A stretch of 64,000 bases of DNA from Streptomyces sp. STR69 (GCF_024519455.1 NZ_JALJRY010000036.1:1-64000), one strand, 5' to 3'; counted from the first letter of the stretch, positions 51,226 to 60,693 are shown. Notes: generated from the sequence alone by a model not told the origin. Program-made: numbers and translations.

Positions 51226-51633
51226 TCATTTTTCCCCGGGCGGAAGCGTGAACACCGGTACTCCGTCCCGGAACGCGGCCTCGACCGGCGTCCCGGCCCG
51301 TAGGGCGGCCGGGTCGGAGTCCACCAGTTCCGTCATCATGCGCGGGCCCTCCGCGAGGTCGACGACGGCGGCGACGTACGGGACCCGTTGCCCGAAGGGC
51401 GGCAGGTCGTTGCGGTGGACGACGGACCAGGTGTAGAGAGTGGCGTGGCCGCTCGCGGGCTCCCAGGTGACGTTCTCGCTCCAGCAGTGGGGGCAGAACT
51501 CGCGCGGGTAGTGGTGGGCCCGGCCGCAGTCGGCGCAGCGGCGGATCAGCAGTCTGCCCTGGCCGGCCGCGTCCCAGTAGGTCCGGGTGAACGCGTCGGC
51601 CTCGGGGAGGTCGGAGCGGGGGGCGCCGGTCAT
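51226..51633 (-). CDS. DUF35 Zn-ribbon/OB-fold protein
   Basis: 135 residues. Zinc ribbon RRCADCGRAHHYPREFCPHC, then an OB-fold with YVAAVVDLAEGPRMMTELV. Likely acyl-CoA-binding partner of an Ltp-type aldolase. It overlaps the DoxX gene by ATGA and is in the operon led by operator copy 8. The only Ltp-like protein in the window without an adjacent DUF35 is at 32.2 kb, under the same operator type, so these two may pair. Confidence 0.88.
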   Translation of the reverse strand: MTGAPRSDLPEADAFTRTYWDAAGQGRLLIRRCADCGRAHHYPREFCPHCWSENVTWEPASGHATLYTWSVVHRNDLPPFGQRVPYVAAVVDLAEGPRMMTELVDSDPAALRAGTPVEAAFRDGVPVFTLPPGEK

Positions 51634-52082
51634 CGGAACCATCCCAGTGCGTCGTCCAGCGACCACACCTGCCAGGACATCGCGAACAGTGCCACGACCG
51701 AGATGAGCGCCATCATCGCGTTCTGCCCCTGCTCCGCCCAGTCGTGGATCATGAGGGTGAAGTAGAGGACGTTGAGGAGCAGGCCCCCGACGAGGGCGAC
51801 CGGGGTGAGGAATCCGGCGACCAGGCCGAGGCCTACGGCGAGTTCGGCGTAGACGACGACGTACGCCATCGTGCGCGGGCGTGGGGCGACCATCACGTCG
51901 AAGCCCGAACGGACCGCGGTCCAGCGGTGTTTGGCGGCGACGTCGGCGGCCCAGGCGATGCCGGTGCCGCGTTCGAACCAGGCTTTCTTGTCCTTGTGCC
52001 GCCAGCTCTCCAGCCACCACAGGCCGAGTCCTATGCGGAGGACCGCGAGCCATTCCGCTCCGTCGAGCCAGATCGCATCCAT
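51630..52082 (-). CDS. DoxX-family membrane protein
   Basis: 150 residues with four hydrophobic segments (about 10-25, 72-92, 95-112, 122-142) typical of DoxX/DoxD small quinone-linked membrane proteins. The N-terminal LRIGLGLWWLESWRHK is a family hallmark. Relatives are linked to thiosulfate:quinone oxidoreductase or to membrane redox and detoxification complexes. Here it is the first gene of the operon under operator copy 8, directly at its start codon, so it is part of the catabolic regulon, perhaps as a membrane electron or substrate module. Confidence 0.87.
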   Translation of the reverse strand: MDAIWLDGAEWLAVLRIGLGLWWLESWRHKDKKAWFERGTGIAWAADVAAKHRWTAVRSGFDVMVAPRPRTMAYVVVYAELAVGLGLVAGFLTPVALVGGLLLNVLYFTLMIHDWAEQGQNAMMALISVVALFAMSWQVWSLDDALGWFR

Positions 52083-52084
52083 GA

Positions 52085-52103
52085 ATCTGACGGTACGTCA
52101 GAA
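52085..52103. promoter_or_regulatory. Palindromic operator, copy 8 (DoxX-DUF35 operon)
   Basis: 15 of 16 positions match (spacer GTA). It begins 2 bp upstream of the DoxX start codon, so the message is probably leaderless or the repressor blocks initiation directly. Confidence 0.78.
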
Positions 52104-52277
52104 GCTGAAGAAAGCCGAGAGGGGGCCATGAAAATCCTGTGCACGGGCCGTGCCGCTGTGGGCCCGCCATGAATCCCGGCAGATTGTTGACGATTTTGTT
52201 CGCCGCCGATTACGTTCGCAGGAGCAAGGCCAAGGAGCGGTCGGAAAGACACGGTCAGGAAGACGAGAGGCAGCACG

Positions 52278-53927
52278 GTGAAGCACAGGGCAGTGAAGCG
52301 CAGGACGGTAGTCATGGGCATCGGCGCCACCGCCGGTGTCGCGGCGGTCGGCGGTATCGCGCTCAGCGCGAACGCGAGCGACTCGAAAACGTCGTCGTCC
52401 TCCTCCTCGGACGCCCTGGTCTTCGACCCGGACGCCTACACGAAGCTGACGAAGACGATCACGGACACCGAGGGCACGGAGCACAAGGTCGTCTACCACT
52501 TCTGGAAGGCGATCACCTATGTCGCCAAGCCGGTCGACGCCACCTACCAGTCGCTGATCGTCAGTTCCCCGGTGGAGATCGACGGCAAGGCGGTCGACGC
52601 GAGCAACGCGCCGATCCTGTTCGCCAACTCCGTCGGCGGTTACCTGCCCGCTTCCGTGGCGACTGCCACCGAGGTCGGCGGCGGCGGTTCGGCGATGGGC
52701 GGCGGCGCGGCCCCCAGCGGCGCTCCCACCGGCTCGGCCGCCCCGAGCGCCTCGGCCTCCGCGAGCGCCGCCGCCCCCGGCGCCAACGGCAACACCAACG
52801 CCACCGGCGGCGCGACCTCCAGCAACCAGCTCCTCGCGCTGGCCGCCGGTTACGTCGTGATCGAGCCCGGCGCCCGCGGCCGTACCCTCAAGGACTCCAG
52901 TGGCGAGTACTACGGCACCGCCCCGGCCGCGATCGTCGACCTCAAGGCCGCCGTCCGGTACGTGAAGTCCAACAAGGGCCGCATCCCCGGCAACGTCGAG
53001 CGGATCGTTTCGGCAGGCACCAGCGCGGGCGGCGCCCTCTCCTCCCTGCTGGGTGCGTCCGGTGACAGCCCGATCTACGACAAGTACCTCAAGGAGATCG
53101 GCGCGGCCGACGCCTCCGACGCGATCTTCGCGACCGGCGCCTGGTGCCCGATCACCGACCTGGAGCACGCGGACGGTGCCTACGAGTGGAACTGGGGCGG
53201 CAACGACCTGAGCACCGGCAAGCTCGTCGACCAGACGGTGTCGAAGGCGCTGCAGGCGCAGTTCGCCGAGTACCAGGCCGGTCTGAAGCTGCGCGGCCTC
53301 GGCGGCTTCGGTCCGCTCAGCGCCCGCAACCTCGACGAGTACATGGTCGAGCAGTACCTGGAGCCGTCGGCCACCACGTACCTCGCCGCCCTCTCCGACT
53401 CGGCCCGCGAGACCTATCTGAAGGCCAACACCTTCATCACCTGGTCCGGCGGAAAGGCCACCTTCACCTGGGCCGACTTCCTCACCCACGTCGGCGCCCG
53501 CAAGAAGGACACCCCGGCCTTCGACGCCTTCGACCTGTCGGCCGGCGAGAACAACGAGTTCGGCGCGGGCACCACACTGGCCCGCCACTTCACGGCGTAC
53601 GGCGCGAAGAACGACTCGACGGGCCTCAGCAGCAAGCGCGTCGCGAGTGACATCCCCGCGAAGCTCGACCTGATGAACCCGATGCACCACCTGGTCGAGA
53701 AGGTGAACCCGAACCGTTCCAAGCACTGGTGGATCCGTCTGGGCACCAAGGACTCGGACACCTCGCTGACGGTCGCCGCCAACCTCGCCGCCCGCCTCGA
53801 CAACCTGGGCGACGACGTGAACCACATCTACTACTGGGACGAGGGCCACGGCGCCAACACCGACCCGGGCGACTTCATCACCTGGATCGCCCAGGTGACC
53901 GGCCACAAGGCCAAGCGCACCAAGTAG
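52278..53927 (+). CDS. Tat-exported tannase-like alpha/beta hydrolase
   Basis: 549 residues. A basic start with RRTVVMGIGATAGVAAVGG is a Tat-type signal. The catalytic Ser lies in GTSAGGALS (about residue 247). The C-terminal WWIRLGTKDSDTS and DEGHGAN supply the expected Asp and His. The overall order is that of subtype B tannases and related feruloyl-type esterases. A low-complexity Gly/Ala/Ser insertion (about 130-185) precedes the Ser. GTG 52278 or a nearby start is possible; no strong ribosome site. It carries no copy of the shared palindrome in front. It probably cleaves an aromatic or other acyl ester outside the cell. Confidence 0.85.
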   Translation: MKHRAVKRRTVVMGIGATAGVAAVGGIALSANASDSKTSSSSSSDALVFDPDAYTKLTKTITDTEGTEHKVVYHFWKAITYVAKPVDATYQSLIVSSPVEIDGKAVDASNAPILFANSVGGYLPASVATATEVGGGGSAMGGGAAPSGAPTGSAAPSASASASAAAPGANGNTNATGGATSSNQLLALAAGYVVIEPGARGRTLKDSSGEYYGTAPAAIVDLKAAVRYVKSNKGRIPGNVERIVSAGTSAGGALSSLLGASGDSPIYDKYLKEIGAADASDAIFATGAWCPITDLEHADGAYEWNWGGNDLSTGKLVDQTVSKALQAQFAEYQAGLKLRGLGGFGPLSARNLDEYMVEQYLEPSATTYLAALSDSARETYLKANTFITWSGGKATFTWADFLTHVGARKKDTPAFDAFDLSAGENNEFGAGTTLARHFTAYGAKNDSTGLSSKRVASDIPAKLDLMNPMHHLVEKVNPNRSKHWWIRLGTKDSDTSLTVAANLAARLDNLGDDVNHIYYWDEGHGANTDPGDFITWIAQVTGHKAKRTK

Positions 53928-53978
53928 ACACCCGGAACGCGGTACCGGTTTCCCGTCATGCACTCCGGTCACCGCCCT

Positions 53979-54023
53979 CACGACGCCGAGCCCCTCCGCG
54001 CACGTTGCGGGCTCGGCGTCGTG
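53979..54023 (+). terminator. Intrinsic terminator after the tannase-like gene
   Basis: Perfect 15-bp stem (53979-53993 with 54009-54023), 15-base loop, followed by GCTTTT. One of the few in the window with a T-run. Confidence 0.85.
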
Positions 54024-54177
54024 GCTTTTCCCAAGGACCTCACCACCACCAAGGCCCTCACAACCAGACGCCCTACGTCACCGGCCGCACCCGGTCCTCC
54101 ACACCCGTGATCAATCCGCAACCAATTCCGGTCTTGACCGAGACCCATCAACGTGGGACGTGATTACGCTCGCGCTC

Positions 54178-55371
54178 ATGGCCGACTCCACAGCGTCCCC
54201 GACCCCGGCGCCACAGAACCACGCAGACCGCCCCGTGTACGTCATCGGCGGCGGCCCCGGCGGACTCGCCGCCGCGTACGCGCTGCGCGCGCGGGGCATC
54301 CGTGCCGTCGTACTGGAGCGGTCGGACCGGGTCGGAGCGTCCTGGCGCGGCCACTACGACCGCCTCCACCTGCACACCACCCGGCGGCTGTCCGGTCTGC
54401 CGGGCCTCGCGATGCCGCGCCGTTTCGGGCGCTGGGTCTCGCGCGACGACGTGGTGCGCTATCTGGAGAAGTACGCGGAGGTCCACGAGCTGGAGATCGT
54501 CACCGGCGTCGAGGTCTCCCGCATCGAGCGCTCGGCCGACGGCACCGGCTGGCTGCTGCACGCCACCGGCGGCCGTGAGCTGACCGGCCGCGCGGTCGTC
54601 GTCGCCACCGGCACCAACCACACCCCCCGGCTGCCCGACTGGCCCGGCCGCGACACCTACACCGGCGAGCTCCTGCACGCCGCCGACTACCGCAACCCGC
54701 AGCCGTACGCGGGCCGGGACGTCCTGGTCGTCGGTGTCGGCAACACGGGTGCGGAGATCGCGGTGGACCTGGTGGAGGGCGGCGCGGCACGCGTCCGGCT
54801 CTCCGTGCGCACCACCCCGCACATCGTGCGCCGCTCGACCGCGGGCTGGGCGGCCCAGTACACGGGCATCGTCGTACGACGGCTGCCGGTGGGTCTCGTC
54901 GACCGGCTCGCGGGGCCGATGGCCAAGCTCAGCGTGCCGGACCTGTCGGAGCGGGGGCTGGCGCGACCCGACACCGGGCTGTACAGCCGGGTCAAGGACG
55001 GGTCGATCCCGGTGCAGGACGTCGGTCTGATCGACGCCGTGCGCAAGGGGCGGGTGGAGGTCGTGGCGGCCGTGGAGGCGTTCGAGGACGGCAAGGTGGT
55101 GCTGGCCGGCGGTGAGCGGATCGAGCCGGACGCCGTCGTCGCGGCCACGGGTTACGTCCGTTCGCTGGAGGGTCTCGTCGGTCATCTCGGTGTGCTGGAC
55201 GCGCGCGGCAGGCCGGTCGTGCACGGCGCCCGCGCCCCGAAGGACGCGCCGGGCCTGTACTTCACCGGCTTCACCAACCCCATCAGCGGGATGCTCCGCG
55301 AGCTGGCGATGGACGCGGAGAAGATCGCGAAGGCCCTCGCCAAGTCCGTCCGCAAAGGTGCCGTGAGCTAG
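54178..55371 (+). CDS. FAD/NADPH-dependent monooxygenase (FMO/YUCCA-like)
   Basis: About 397 residues. FAD motif GGGPGGLAAAYALR near residue 25, the FMO-type stretch ASWRGHYDRLHLHT, and an NADPH Rossmann motif VVGVGNTGAEIA near 185, with a third motif VVAATGYVRS. It oxygenates nucleophilic heteroatoms or carbonyl compounds using NADPH and O2. A GTG at 54160 gives 6 more residues; neither start has a clear ribosome site, so the message may be leaderless. It is not preceded by the shared palindrome but is flanked by regulon members, so a role in the same pathway is only possible. Confidence 0.88.
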   Translation: MADSTASPTPAPQNHADRPVYVIGGGPGGLAAAYALRARGIRAVVLERSDRVGASWRGHYDRLHLHTTRRLSGLPGLAMPRRFGRWVSRDDVVRYLEKYAEVHELEIVTGVEVSRIERSADGTGWLLHATGGRELTGRAVVVATGTNHTPRLPDWPGRDTYTGELLHAADYRNPQPYAGRDVLVVGVGNTGAEIAVDLVEGGAARVRLSVRTTPHIVRRSTAGWAAQYTGIVVRRLPVGLVDRLAGPMAKLSVPDLSERGLARPDTGLYSRVKDGSIPVQDVGLIDAVRKGRVEVVAAVEAFEDGKVVLAGGERIEPDAVVAATGYVRSLEGLVGHLGVLDARGRPVVHGARAPKDAPGLYFTGFTNPISGMLRELAMDAEKIAKALAKSVRKGAVS

Positions 55372-55433
55372 GACCCGTCCGGCGGATCCTGTCGGAGATG
55401 CGGAGTCCGTCCGTTCTTTGCGTGCACGACAGT

Positions 55434-55452
55434 TCCTGACGCAGTGTCAGTT
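55434..55452. promoter_or_regulatory. Palindromic operator, copy 9 (ligase-ECH operon)
   Basis: 12 of 16 positions match, inner core CTGACG-CAG-TGTCAG. It is 24 bp centre-to-centre from copy 10. Confidence 0.6.
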
Positions 55453-55457
55453 CAGTA

Positions 55458-55476
55458 ATCTGACAGTGCGTCAGTT
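55458..55476. promoter_or_regulatory. Palindromic operator, copy 10 (ligase-ECH operon)
   Basis: 14 of 16 positions match (spacer GTG). It lies 33 bp upstream of the ligase start, in the likely promoter. Confidence 0.72.
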
Positions 55477-55508
55477 GAATATGCTGTCACACAGGAGCGG
55501 GCGGACCG

Positions 55509-57734
55509 ATGCTTGGATCAACCCACGGCACCCTCACCACCGACTCCCGCCGGGCCCGGGTCATCGCCTGCGGTGAGCAACCCGGCCCCGCCGTCCACGG
55601 AAGGCCCGCCGACGTCGACGATCTCGATGTCGGCGGGCGGCCGTTGTACGCCGGCGTACCCGACCTGGACCGTTTCTTCCGCCCCGAGTCGGTCGCCGTG
55701 ATCGGCGCCTCGGACGCGGAGGGACGCCCCAACACCGGCATCACCCGCCAACTCATGGCCTGGGCGGACCGGGTGGGGGCGCGCCTGTATCCGGTGCACC
55801 CCACCCGTACGACGGTCTTCGACGTCCCCTGCTTCCCCTCCGTCGCCGATCTCCCCGAACAGGTCGACCTGGCCGTGGTGCTGGTGGCCGACCCGCTCCC
55901 CGTGATCGAGCAACTGGCCGAGGCGAAGGTGAAGTTCGCGGTCGCCTTCGCGTCCGGCTTCGCGGAGACGGGCGAGGAGGGCGCACTGGCGCAGCAGCAA
56001 CTGGCCGCCGCCGTGGGCCGATCCGGTCTCCGTCTGCTCGGTCCGAACACCAACCTCAACGCCTTCGAGAAGTTCCGCGAGGACCTCGACGGGCCCGCCA
56101 TCGCCCTCATCACCCAGTCCGGCCACCAGGGCCGCCCGGTCTTCGCGCTGCAGGAACTCGGCATCCGCCTCTCCCACTGGGCGCCCACCGGCAACGAAGC
56201 CGACCTGGAGACGTCCGACTTCATCTCCTACTTCGCCGAACGCCCCGAAGTGGGCGCCATCGCCTGCTACTTGGAGGGCCTCAAGGACGGCCGCGCCTTT
56301 CTCCTCGCCGCAGACCGCGCCGCCCGCCGCAAGGTGCCCGTCGTCGCGGTGAAGGTCGGCCGCACCGAGACCGGCGCCCGCACCGCCGCCTCCCACACCG
56401 GCAAACTCACCGGCGCGGACACGGTGGTGGACGCGGCGATGCGCCAGTACGGCGTGCTCCGCGTCGACGGCCTCGACGAACTCCAGGACACGGCAACGCT
56501 GTTGGCGCGGGCGAAGCCCCCCGTCGCGGACGGGGTCGTCGTGTACTCGATCTCCGGCGGCACGGGCGCCCACTTCGCCGATCTGGCGAGCGAGGCGGGG
56601 CTGCGGCTGCCACAGCTGTCGGACGCCAAGCAGGACGAGCTCCACCAGTGGATACCGCCGTATCTGAGCGTGGCCAACCCGGTGGACAACGGCGGTCACC
56701 CGGTGGGCGACTGGCGCGGCCGGAAGATCATCGACGCGGTCCTCGACGACCCGGAGGTGGGCGTACTGGTGTGCCCGATCACGGGCCCCTTCCCGCCGCT
56801 GAGCGACAAACTGGTCGAGGACCTCGTCGCCGCGGCCGAACGCACCGACAAGCTGGTGTGCGTGGTGTGGGGTTCGCCGGTCGGCACCGAACCGGCGTAC
56901 CGGGACGTCCTGTTGGGCTCCTCGCGGGTGGCCACCTTCCGGACGGTCGGCAACTGCATCACCGCACTGCGCGCCTACTTCTCCCACCACCGCTTCGTCC
57001 ACGCCTACCGCTCCCCCTTCGACGAGGCCCCCCGCACCCTCTCCCCCTCCTTCCGCAAGGCCCAGGCCCTGATGCGCCCGGGCCAGCAACTGAGCGAGCA
57101 CGCGGCGAAACAACTGCTGCGGGCCTACGGCATCCGGGTGCCCCGCGAGCAGTTGGTGACCAGTGCGGCAGCGGCCGTACGGGCGGCGGGGCTGGTGGGC
57201 TACCCGGTGGTGATGAAGGCGTCGGGCGGCCAGATAGCGCACAAGACCGAACTGGGCCTGGTGAAGGTGGGTCTCACCTCCGCGAGCCAAGTCCGGGACG
57301 CCTACCGGGAGTTGACGGACATCGCCCGCTACGAGGACGTGACCCTGGACGGTGTCCTGGTCTGCCAGATGGTCGAGCGGGGCGTCGAGATGGTGGTGGG
57401 CGTCACCCAGGACGACCTGTTCGGGCCGACGGTGACGGTCGGGCTCGGCGGGGTGCTGGTCGAGGTGCTGCGGGACGTGGCCGTACGGGTGCCGCCGTTC
57501 GGCGAGGACCAGGCGGCCGACATACTCGGCGAGCTGCGCGGCCGTCCCCTGCTCGACGGCGTACGGGGACGGCCACCGGCGGACCTGGACGCGCTGGTGG
57601 AGGTGATCCTGCGCGTGCAGCGCATGGCCCTCGAACTGGGCGACGTGCTCTCCGAGTTGGACATCAACCCGCTGATGGTCCTGCCCCGGGGGCAGGGCGC
57701 GGTGGCCCTGGACGCGCTGGCGGTGTGCCGATGA
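55509..57734 (+). CDS. NDP-forming acyl-CoA ligase (acetate-CoA ligase family, ATP-grasp)
   Basis: 741 residues. The N-terminal CoA-binding Rossmann domain (about 55-150, SVAVIGASDAEGRPNTG), the succinyl-CoA-ligase-like middle (LITQSGHQGRPV carrying the likely phospho-His) and a C-terminal ATP-grasp domain (from about 520, LLRAYGIRVPREQLV ... GYPVVMKASGGQIAHKTELG) are all in one chain. It makes an acyl-CoA from acid, CoA and ATP, giving ADP and phosphate. Relatives activate aromatic acids such as ferulate or other bulky acids. The stop overlaps the enoyl-CoA hydratase start (ATGA); this fusion-plus-hydratase operon is a known arrangement for side-chain shortening. It is led by two operator copies. 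Confidence 0.93.
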   Translation: MLGSTHGTLTTDSRRARVIACGEQPGPAVHGRPADVDDLDVGGRPLYAGVPDLDRFFRPESVAVIGASDAEGRPNTGITRQLMAWADRVGARLYPVHPTRTTVFDVPCFPSVADLPEQVDLAVVLVADPLPVIEQLAEAKVKFAVAFASGFAETGEEGALAQQQLAAAVGRSGLRLLGPNTNLNAFEKFREDLDGPAIALITQSGHQGRPVFALQELGIRLSHWAPTGNEADLETSDFISYFAERPEVGAIACYLEGLKDGRAFLLAADRAARRKVPVVAVKVGRTETGARTAASHTGKLTGADTVVDAAMRQYGVLRVDGLDELQDTATLLARAKPPVADGVVVYSISGGTGAHFADLASEAGLRLPQLSDAKQDELHQWIPPYLSVANPVDNGGHPVGDWRGRKIIDAVLDDPEVGVLVCPITGPFPPLSDKLVEDLVAAAERTDKLVCVVWGSPVGTEPAYRDVLLGSSRVATFRTVGNCITALRAYFSHHRFVHAYRSPFDEAPRTLSPSFRKAQALMRPGQQLSEHAAKQLLRAYGIRVPREQLVTSAAAAVRAAGLVGYPVVMKASGGQIAHKTELGLVKVGLTSASQVRDAYRELTDIARYEDVTLDGVLVCQMVERGVEMVVGVTQDDLFGPTVTVGLGGVLVEVLRDVAVRVPPFGEDQAADILGELRGRPLLDGVRGRPPADLDALVEVILRVQRMALELGDVLSELDINPLMVLPRGQGAVALDALAVCR

Positions 57735-58519
57735 GCGAGGTCGTGCACACCGTCTCGGACCAGGTCGCGTACCTCACCCTCAACCGCCCCGAGGCCATGA
57801 ACGCGATCACCCCGCCCCAACGGGACCACCTGATCGCCCTGTTGACCGAGGCCTCGGCCGACCCTTCCGTACGGGCGGTGGTCCTCACCGGCACCGGACG
57901 CGGCTTCTGCGCGGGCGCGGACCTGAGGGGCGGCGGGGCGGCGAACGGCGAACGGGTGGCCGGAGACGTCGCCCGCACGATCCGCCTGGGTGCGCAACGC
58001 CTGATCGCCGCCGTCCTGGACTGCGAGAAACCGGTGATCGCGGCGGTGAACGGCACGGCGGCGGGCCTGGGCGCGCACCTGGCGCTCGCCTGCGATCTCG
58101 TACTGGCTGCGGAGTCGGCCCGGTTCATCGAGGTGTTCGTACGCCGGGGCCTGGTCCCGGACGGCGGCGGCGCCTACCTGCTCCCCCGCCTGATCGGACC
58201 GCAACGTGCGAAGGAGCTGATGTTCTTCGGCGACGCCCTGACCGCCACGGACGCGGAACGCCTCGGCCTCGTCAACCGGGTGGTGCCGGACGGGGAGTTG
58301 GAGAAGACGGCCCGCGAGTGGGCCCAACGCCTGGCCACCGGCCCGACCCGCGCCCTCGCCCTCACCAAGCAGCTCGTCAACGCCTCCCTGGACAGCGACC
58401 GCGCGACCGCGTTCGCGGCGGAGGCGGCGGCCCAGGAGATCAACATGACGACGGAGGACGCACAGGAGGGCGTGGCGAGCTTCGTGGAGCGGCGGAGTCC
58501 GGAGTACCGGGGACGCTGA
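57731..58519 (+). CDS. Enoyl-CoA hydratase/isomerase
   Basis: 262 residues, crotonase fold. RGFCAGADLRG (first oxyanion and substrate loop), PVIAAVNGTAAGLGAHLALACDLVLA (second) and VFVRRGLVPDGGGAYLLPR carrying the catalytic region. It hydrates an enoyl-CoA produced from the acid activated by the upstream ligase, to which it is coupled by ATGA, and may also cleave it as feruloyl-CoA hydratase-lyases do. Second and last gene of a palindrome-controlled operon. Confidence 0.93.
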   Translation: MSEVVHTVSDQVAYLTLNRPEAMNAITPPQRDHLIALLTEASADPSVRAVVLTGTGRGFCAGADLRGGGAANGERVAGDVARTIRLGAQRLIAAVLDCEKPVIAAVNGTAAGLGAHLALACDLVLAAESARFIEVFVRRGLVPDGGGAYLLPRLIGPQRAKELMFFGDALTATDAERLGLVNRVVPDGELEKTAREWAQRLATGPTRALALTKQLVNASLDSDRATAFAAEAAAQEINMTTEDAQEGVASFVERRSPEYRGR

Positions 58520-58550
58520 CGCCCGCGCCGCGGGCCTTGGTCTCTACGCT

Positions 58551-60044
58551 GTGTCGATGCTGTCGTACGAGGAAATGACCCCGCCCGAACGGGAGTTGTG
58601 GAACGCCTTCCCCGAAGGCCGCCTGGTGGACCTGCGCGTGGGCGCACCGGACGAGAACGATCCGGCGGAGGGGGCGGGCTGGGGACCCGAGTGCACGCTT
58701 CGGGCCGCTGTCGTGACGGCACTGGCGCGGGGAGCCAACGCCGCACCACCGGGGGCGGTCACCGCGCTGCGGGTCATCGGTGCGCGGATCACCGGTCGAC
58801 TCGACCTGGCCGACGCGGAGATCGGGCACACGCTGCGGTTCGAGGGCTGCTGGTTCGAGGAGGGGCCGAGTCTCTACGGAGCCGCCACCCGGTCGATCGG
58901 GTTCGTCGGCTGCCAAGTGCCGGGCATCGACGCCGCGTTGGCCTCCGTCGAGGGCACCCTCGACCTGAGGCGTTCGGTCGTGCACGGCAGGGTTTCGCTC
59001 ATGCGGGCGCGGATCGCGGGTGAACTACAGCTGGGCGGGGCGGCGTTGTCGGACCCGGAGGGCTGGGCGCTGTTCGCCGGCGGTCTGGTCATGGAGGGCG
59101 GGGTCTTCTGCCGTCGGGGATTCACGGCCCACGGAGGGATCAGGCTGCTGGGGGCCCACCTGCCCGGCGGCCTGTTCATGGAGGGCGCCCGACTCGACAA
59201 TCCCGACGGCCCGGTGCTCGTCGCGGACAACGCCGTGGCCCAGACCCTGGTCTTCTCCCAGGGCTTCACCGCCACGGGGGCCGTGCAGCTGCGCGGCGCG
59301 CAGATATCCGATCAACTCACGTTCGACGGCGCCTTCTTGAACGGCGCGGACGTGGCGCTGGACTGCTCACGGATGCAGGCGGGCGAGCTCCACCTCACGC
59401 CCGCCGCACCCCCTTCCGGTGCGGTGGACCTGCGCGGGGCGCACGTCTCGGTGCTGCACGACGGCGAGGACAGCTGGCCGGGCGTCGTACGGCTCCAGGG
59501 GTTCGACTACGCCTCCATCCGGTCCGAGGACGGTCTGCGGGGGTACGACGTGACCCGCCGCGTCGAGTGGGTCCGCCGCGAGCCCGGCTACGCCCCGCAG
59601 CCCTACGAGCAGTTGGCGGGCTGGTACCGGCAGGTCGGCCACGAGGACGACGCCCGCAAGGTGCTGTTGGCCAAGCAGCGCCATCGCCGTAGCACCCTGC
59701 GTCCGGCCGGCCGGGTGTGGGGGCACGTGCTCGATGCCATGGTCGGCTACGGCTACCGGCCCTGGCTGGCCGGGGTGTGGATCGTGGCCCTGGCCGTCCT
59801 CGGCACGGCCGTCTTCGGCCACCAGAAGCCGATCCGGGTCCAGGCCGGGCAAGGACCGCCGTTCAACGCCCTCGTCTACACCCTCGACCTGCTGATCCCC
59901 TTCGGCGGCCTCGGTCAGCGCACCGCCTGGTACTGGGCGGACGGAAGCTCCGCGCAATGGCTCTCCTACGCCCTGATCGCGGCCGGCTGGCTGCTGACGA
60001 CGGCGGTCGTCGCGGGCGTGACGCGGTCGCTGAACAAGAACTGA
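58551..60044 (+). CDS. Membrane protein with pentapeptide-like beta-helix
   Basis: 497 residues. The first about 330 residues form a long irregular repeat of ALRVIGARITGRLDLADAEI type, typical of right-handed beta-helices related to pentapeptide repeats. The C-terminal third has two strong transmembrane segments (WLAGVWIVALAVLGTAVFGH and a second before LNKN). Streptomyces annotations often call this group membrane-associated oxidoreductase, but no cofactor motif is visible. The start is GTG 58551 or ATG 58557. It ends at a perfect bidirectional terminator. Function unknown. Confidence 0.75.
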   Translation: MSMLSYEEMTPPERELWNAFPEGRLVDLRVGAPDENDPAEGAGWGPECTLRAAVVTALARGANAAPPGAVTALRVIGARITGRLDLADAEIGHTLRFEGCWFEEGPSLYGAATRSIGFVGCQVPGIDAALASVEGTLDLRRSVVHGRVSLMRARIAGELQLGGAALSDPEGWALFAGGLVMEGGVFCRRGFTAHGGIRLLGAHLPGGLFMEGARLDNPDGPVLVADNAVAQTLVFSQGFTATGAVQLRGAQISDQLTFDGAFLNGADVALDCSRMQAGELHLTPAAPPSGAVDLRGAHVSVLHDGEDSWPGVVRLQGFDYASIRSEDGLRGYDVTRRVEWVRREPGYAPQPYEQLAGWYRQVGHEDDARKVLLAKQRHRRSTLRPAGRVWGHVLDAMVGYGYRPWLAGVWIVALAVLGTAVFGHQKPIRVQAGQGPPFNALVYTLDLLIPFGGLGQRTAWYWADGSSAQWLSYALIAAGWLLTTAVVAGVTRSLNKN

Positions 60045-60073
60045 GACCCCCGCCGACGTGGTCGGCGGGGGTC
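60045..60073. terminator. Bidirectional terminator between convergent genes
   Basis: Perfect 13-bp inverted repeat GACCCCCGCCGAC-GTG-GTCGGCGGGGGTC, beginning right after the stop codon of the membrane-protein gene and 27 bp before the end of the phosphatase gene. Confidence 0.85.
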
Positions 60074-60099
60074 CGCGCGTGCCGGGTGTGCGGCGCTCG

Positions 60100-60693
60100 T
60101 CAGTCCAACAGGCCGTCGTAGTCCGGGAGTTTGTACGTCGTGTCGGCGTAGCCGCCCGTCAGGTCGGTCGTGTTGTTGCCGATGTTGGCGATGATGTCGT
60201 AGCCGCTCGCCTCGATCGCCTTGCGCTGGGAGGTCTTGAAGTCGGCGACGCTCTCGCTCGCGATGTCGATGAGCGTGCGGGTGTAGAGGCCGTCGACGGT
60301 GTAACCGACGTTCGTCAGGTTGTACTTGGTGGCCACGTCGATCAGGTTGGTGCGGGCGCTGACGAAGAAGACGCTGACACCCTTGGCGTGCGCGTCCTTG
60401 GCCAGGGCGAGTACCGGTGCGGTGGCCGGGGTGGGGTAGCCGCCCTCGAAGTAGGACGCCAGCGAGGTGTTGTCGATGTCGAGGACGATCGCCTGCTTGG
60501 CGCCCGAGGTGTTGGCCGCGGCTCGGGAGTCGATGTAGGTCTGCGCGGGTCCGGTGACGGCGGCGACGTCGGTCAGCCACTGGGACTCGGTGACGGTCGA
60601 GTCGGCGGCCTGCGCGGGCAGGGCTGCGGCGAGGGTCAGGGCGAGGCCGGCCACGGCGGCAACTGCAAAGCCGCGTGCGGTGAGACGGTTCAT
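60100..60693 (-). CDS. Secreted HAD-family acid phosphatase
   Basis: 197 residues. Signal peptide with ALPAQA cleavage region (about residue 29). The HAD catalytic motif VLDIDNTS (about 71-78) has the two Asp residues, and FFVSARTN is motif II. It belongs to the class B / plant-acid-phosphatase-like secreted HADs and should release phosphate from organic esters outside the cell. ATG 60693. It is convergent with the membrane-protein gene, and the upstream 200 bp is a free intergenic region toward the flavin reductase gene. Confidence 0.88.
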   Translation of the reverse strand: MNRLTARGFAVAAVAGLALTLAAALPAQAADSTVTESQWLTDVAAVTGPAQTYIDSRAAANTSGAKQAIVLDIDNTSLASYFEGGYPTPATAPVLALAKDAHAKGVSVFFVSARTNLIDVATKYNLTNVGYTVDGLYTRTLIDIASESVADFKTSQRKAIEASGYDIIANIGNNTTDLTGGYADTTYKLPDYDGLLD

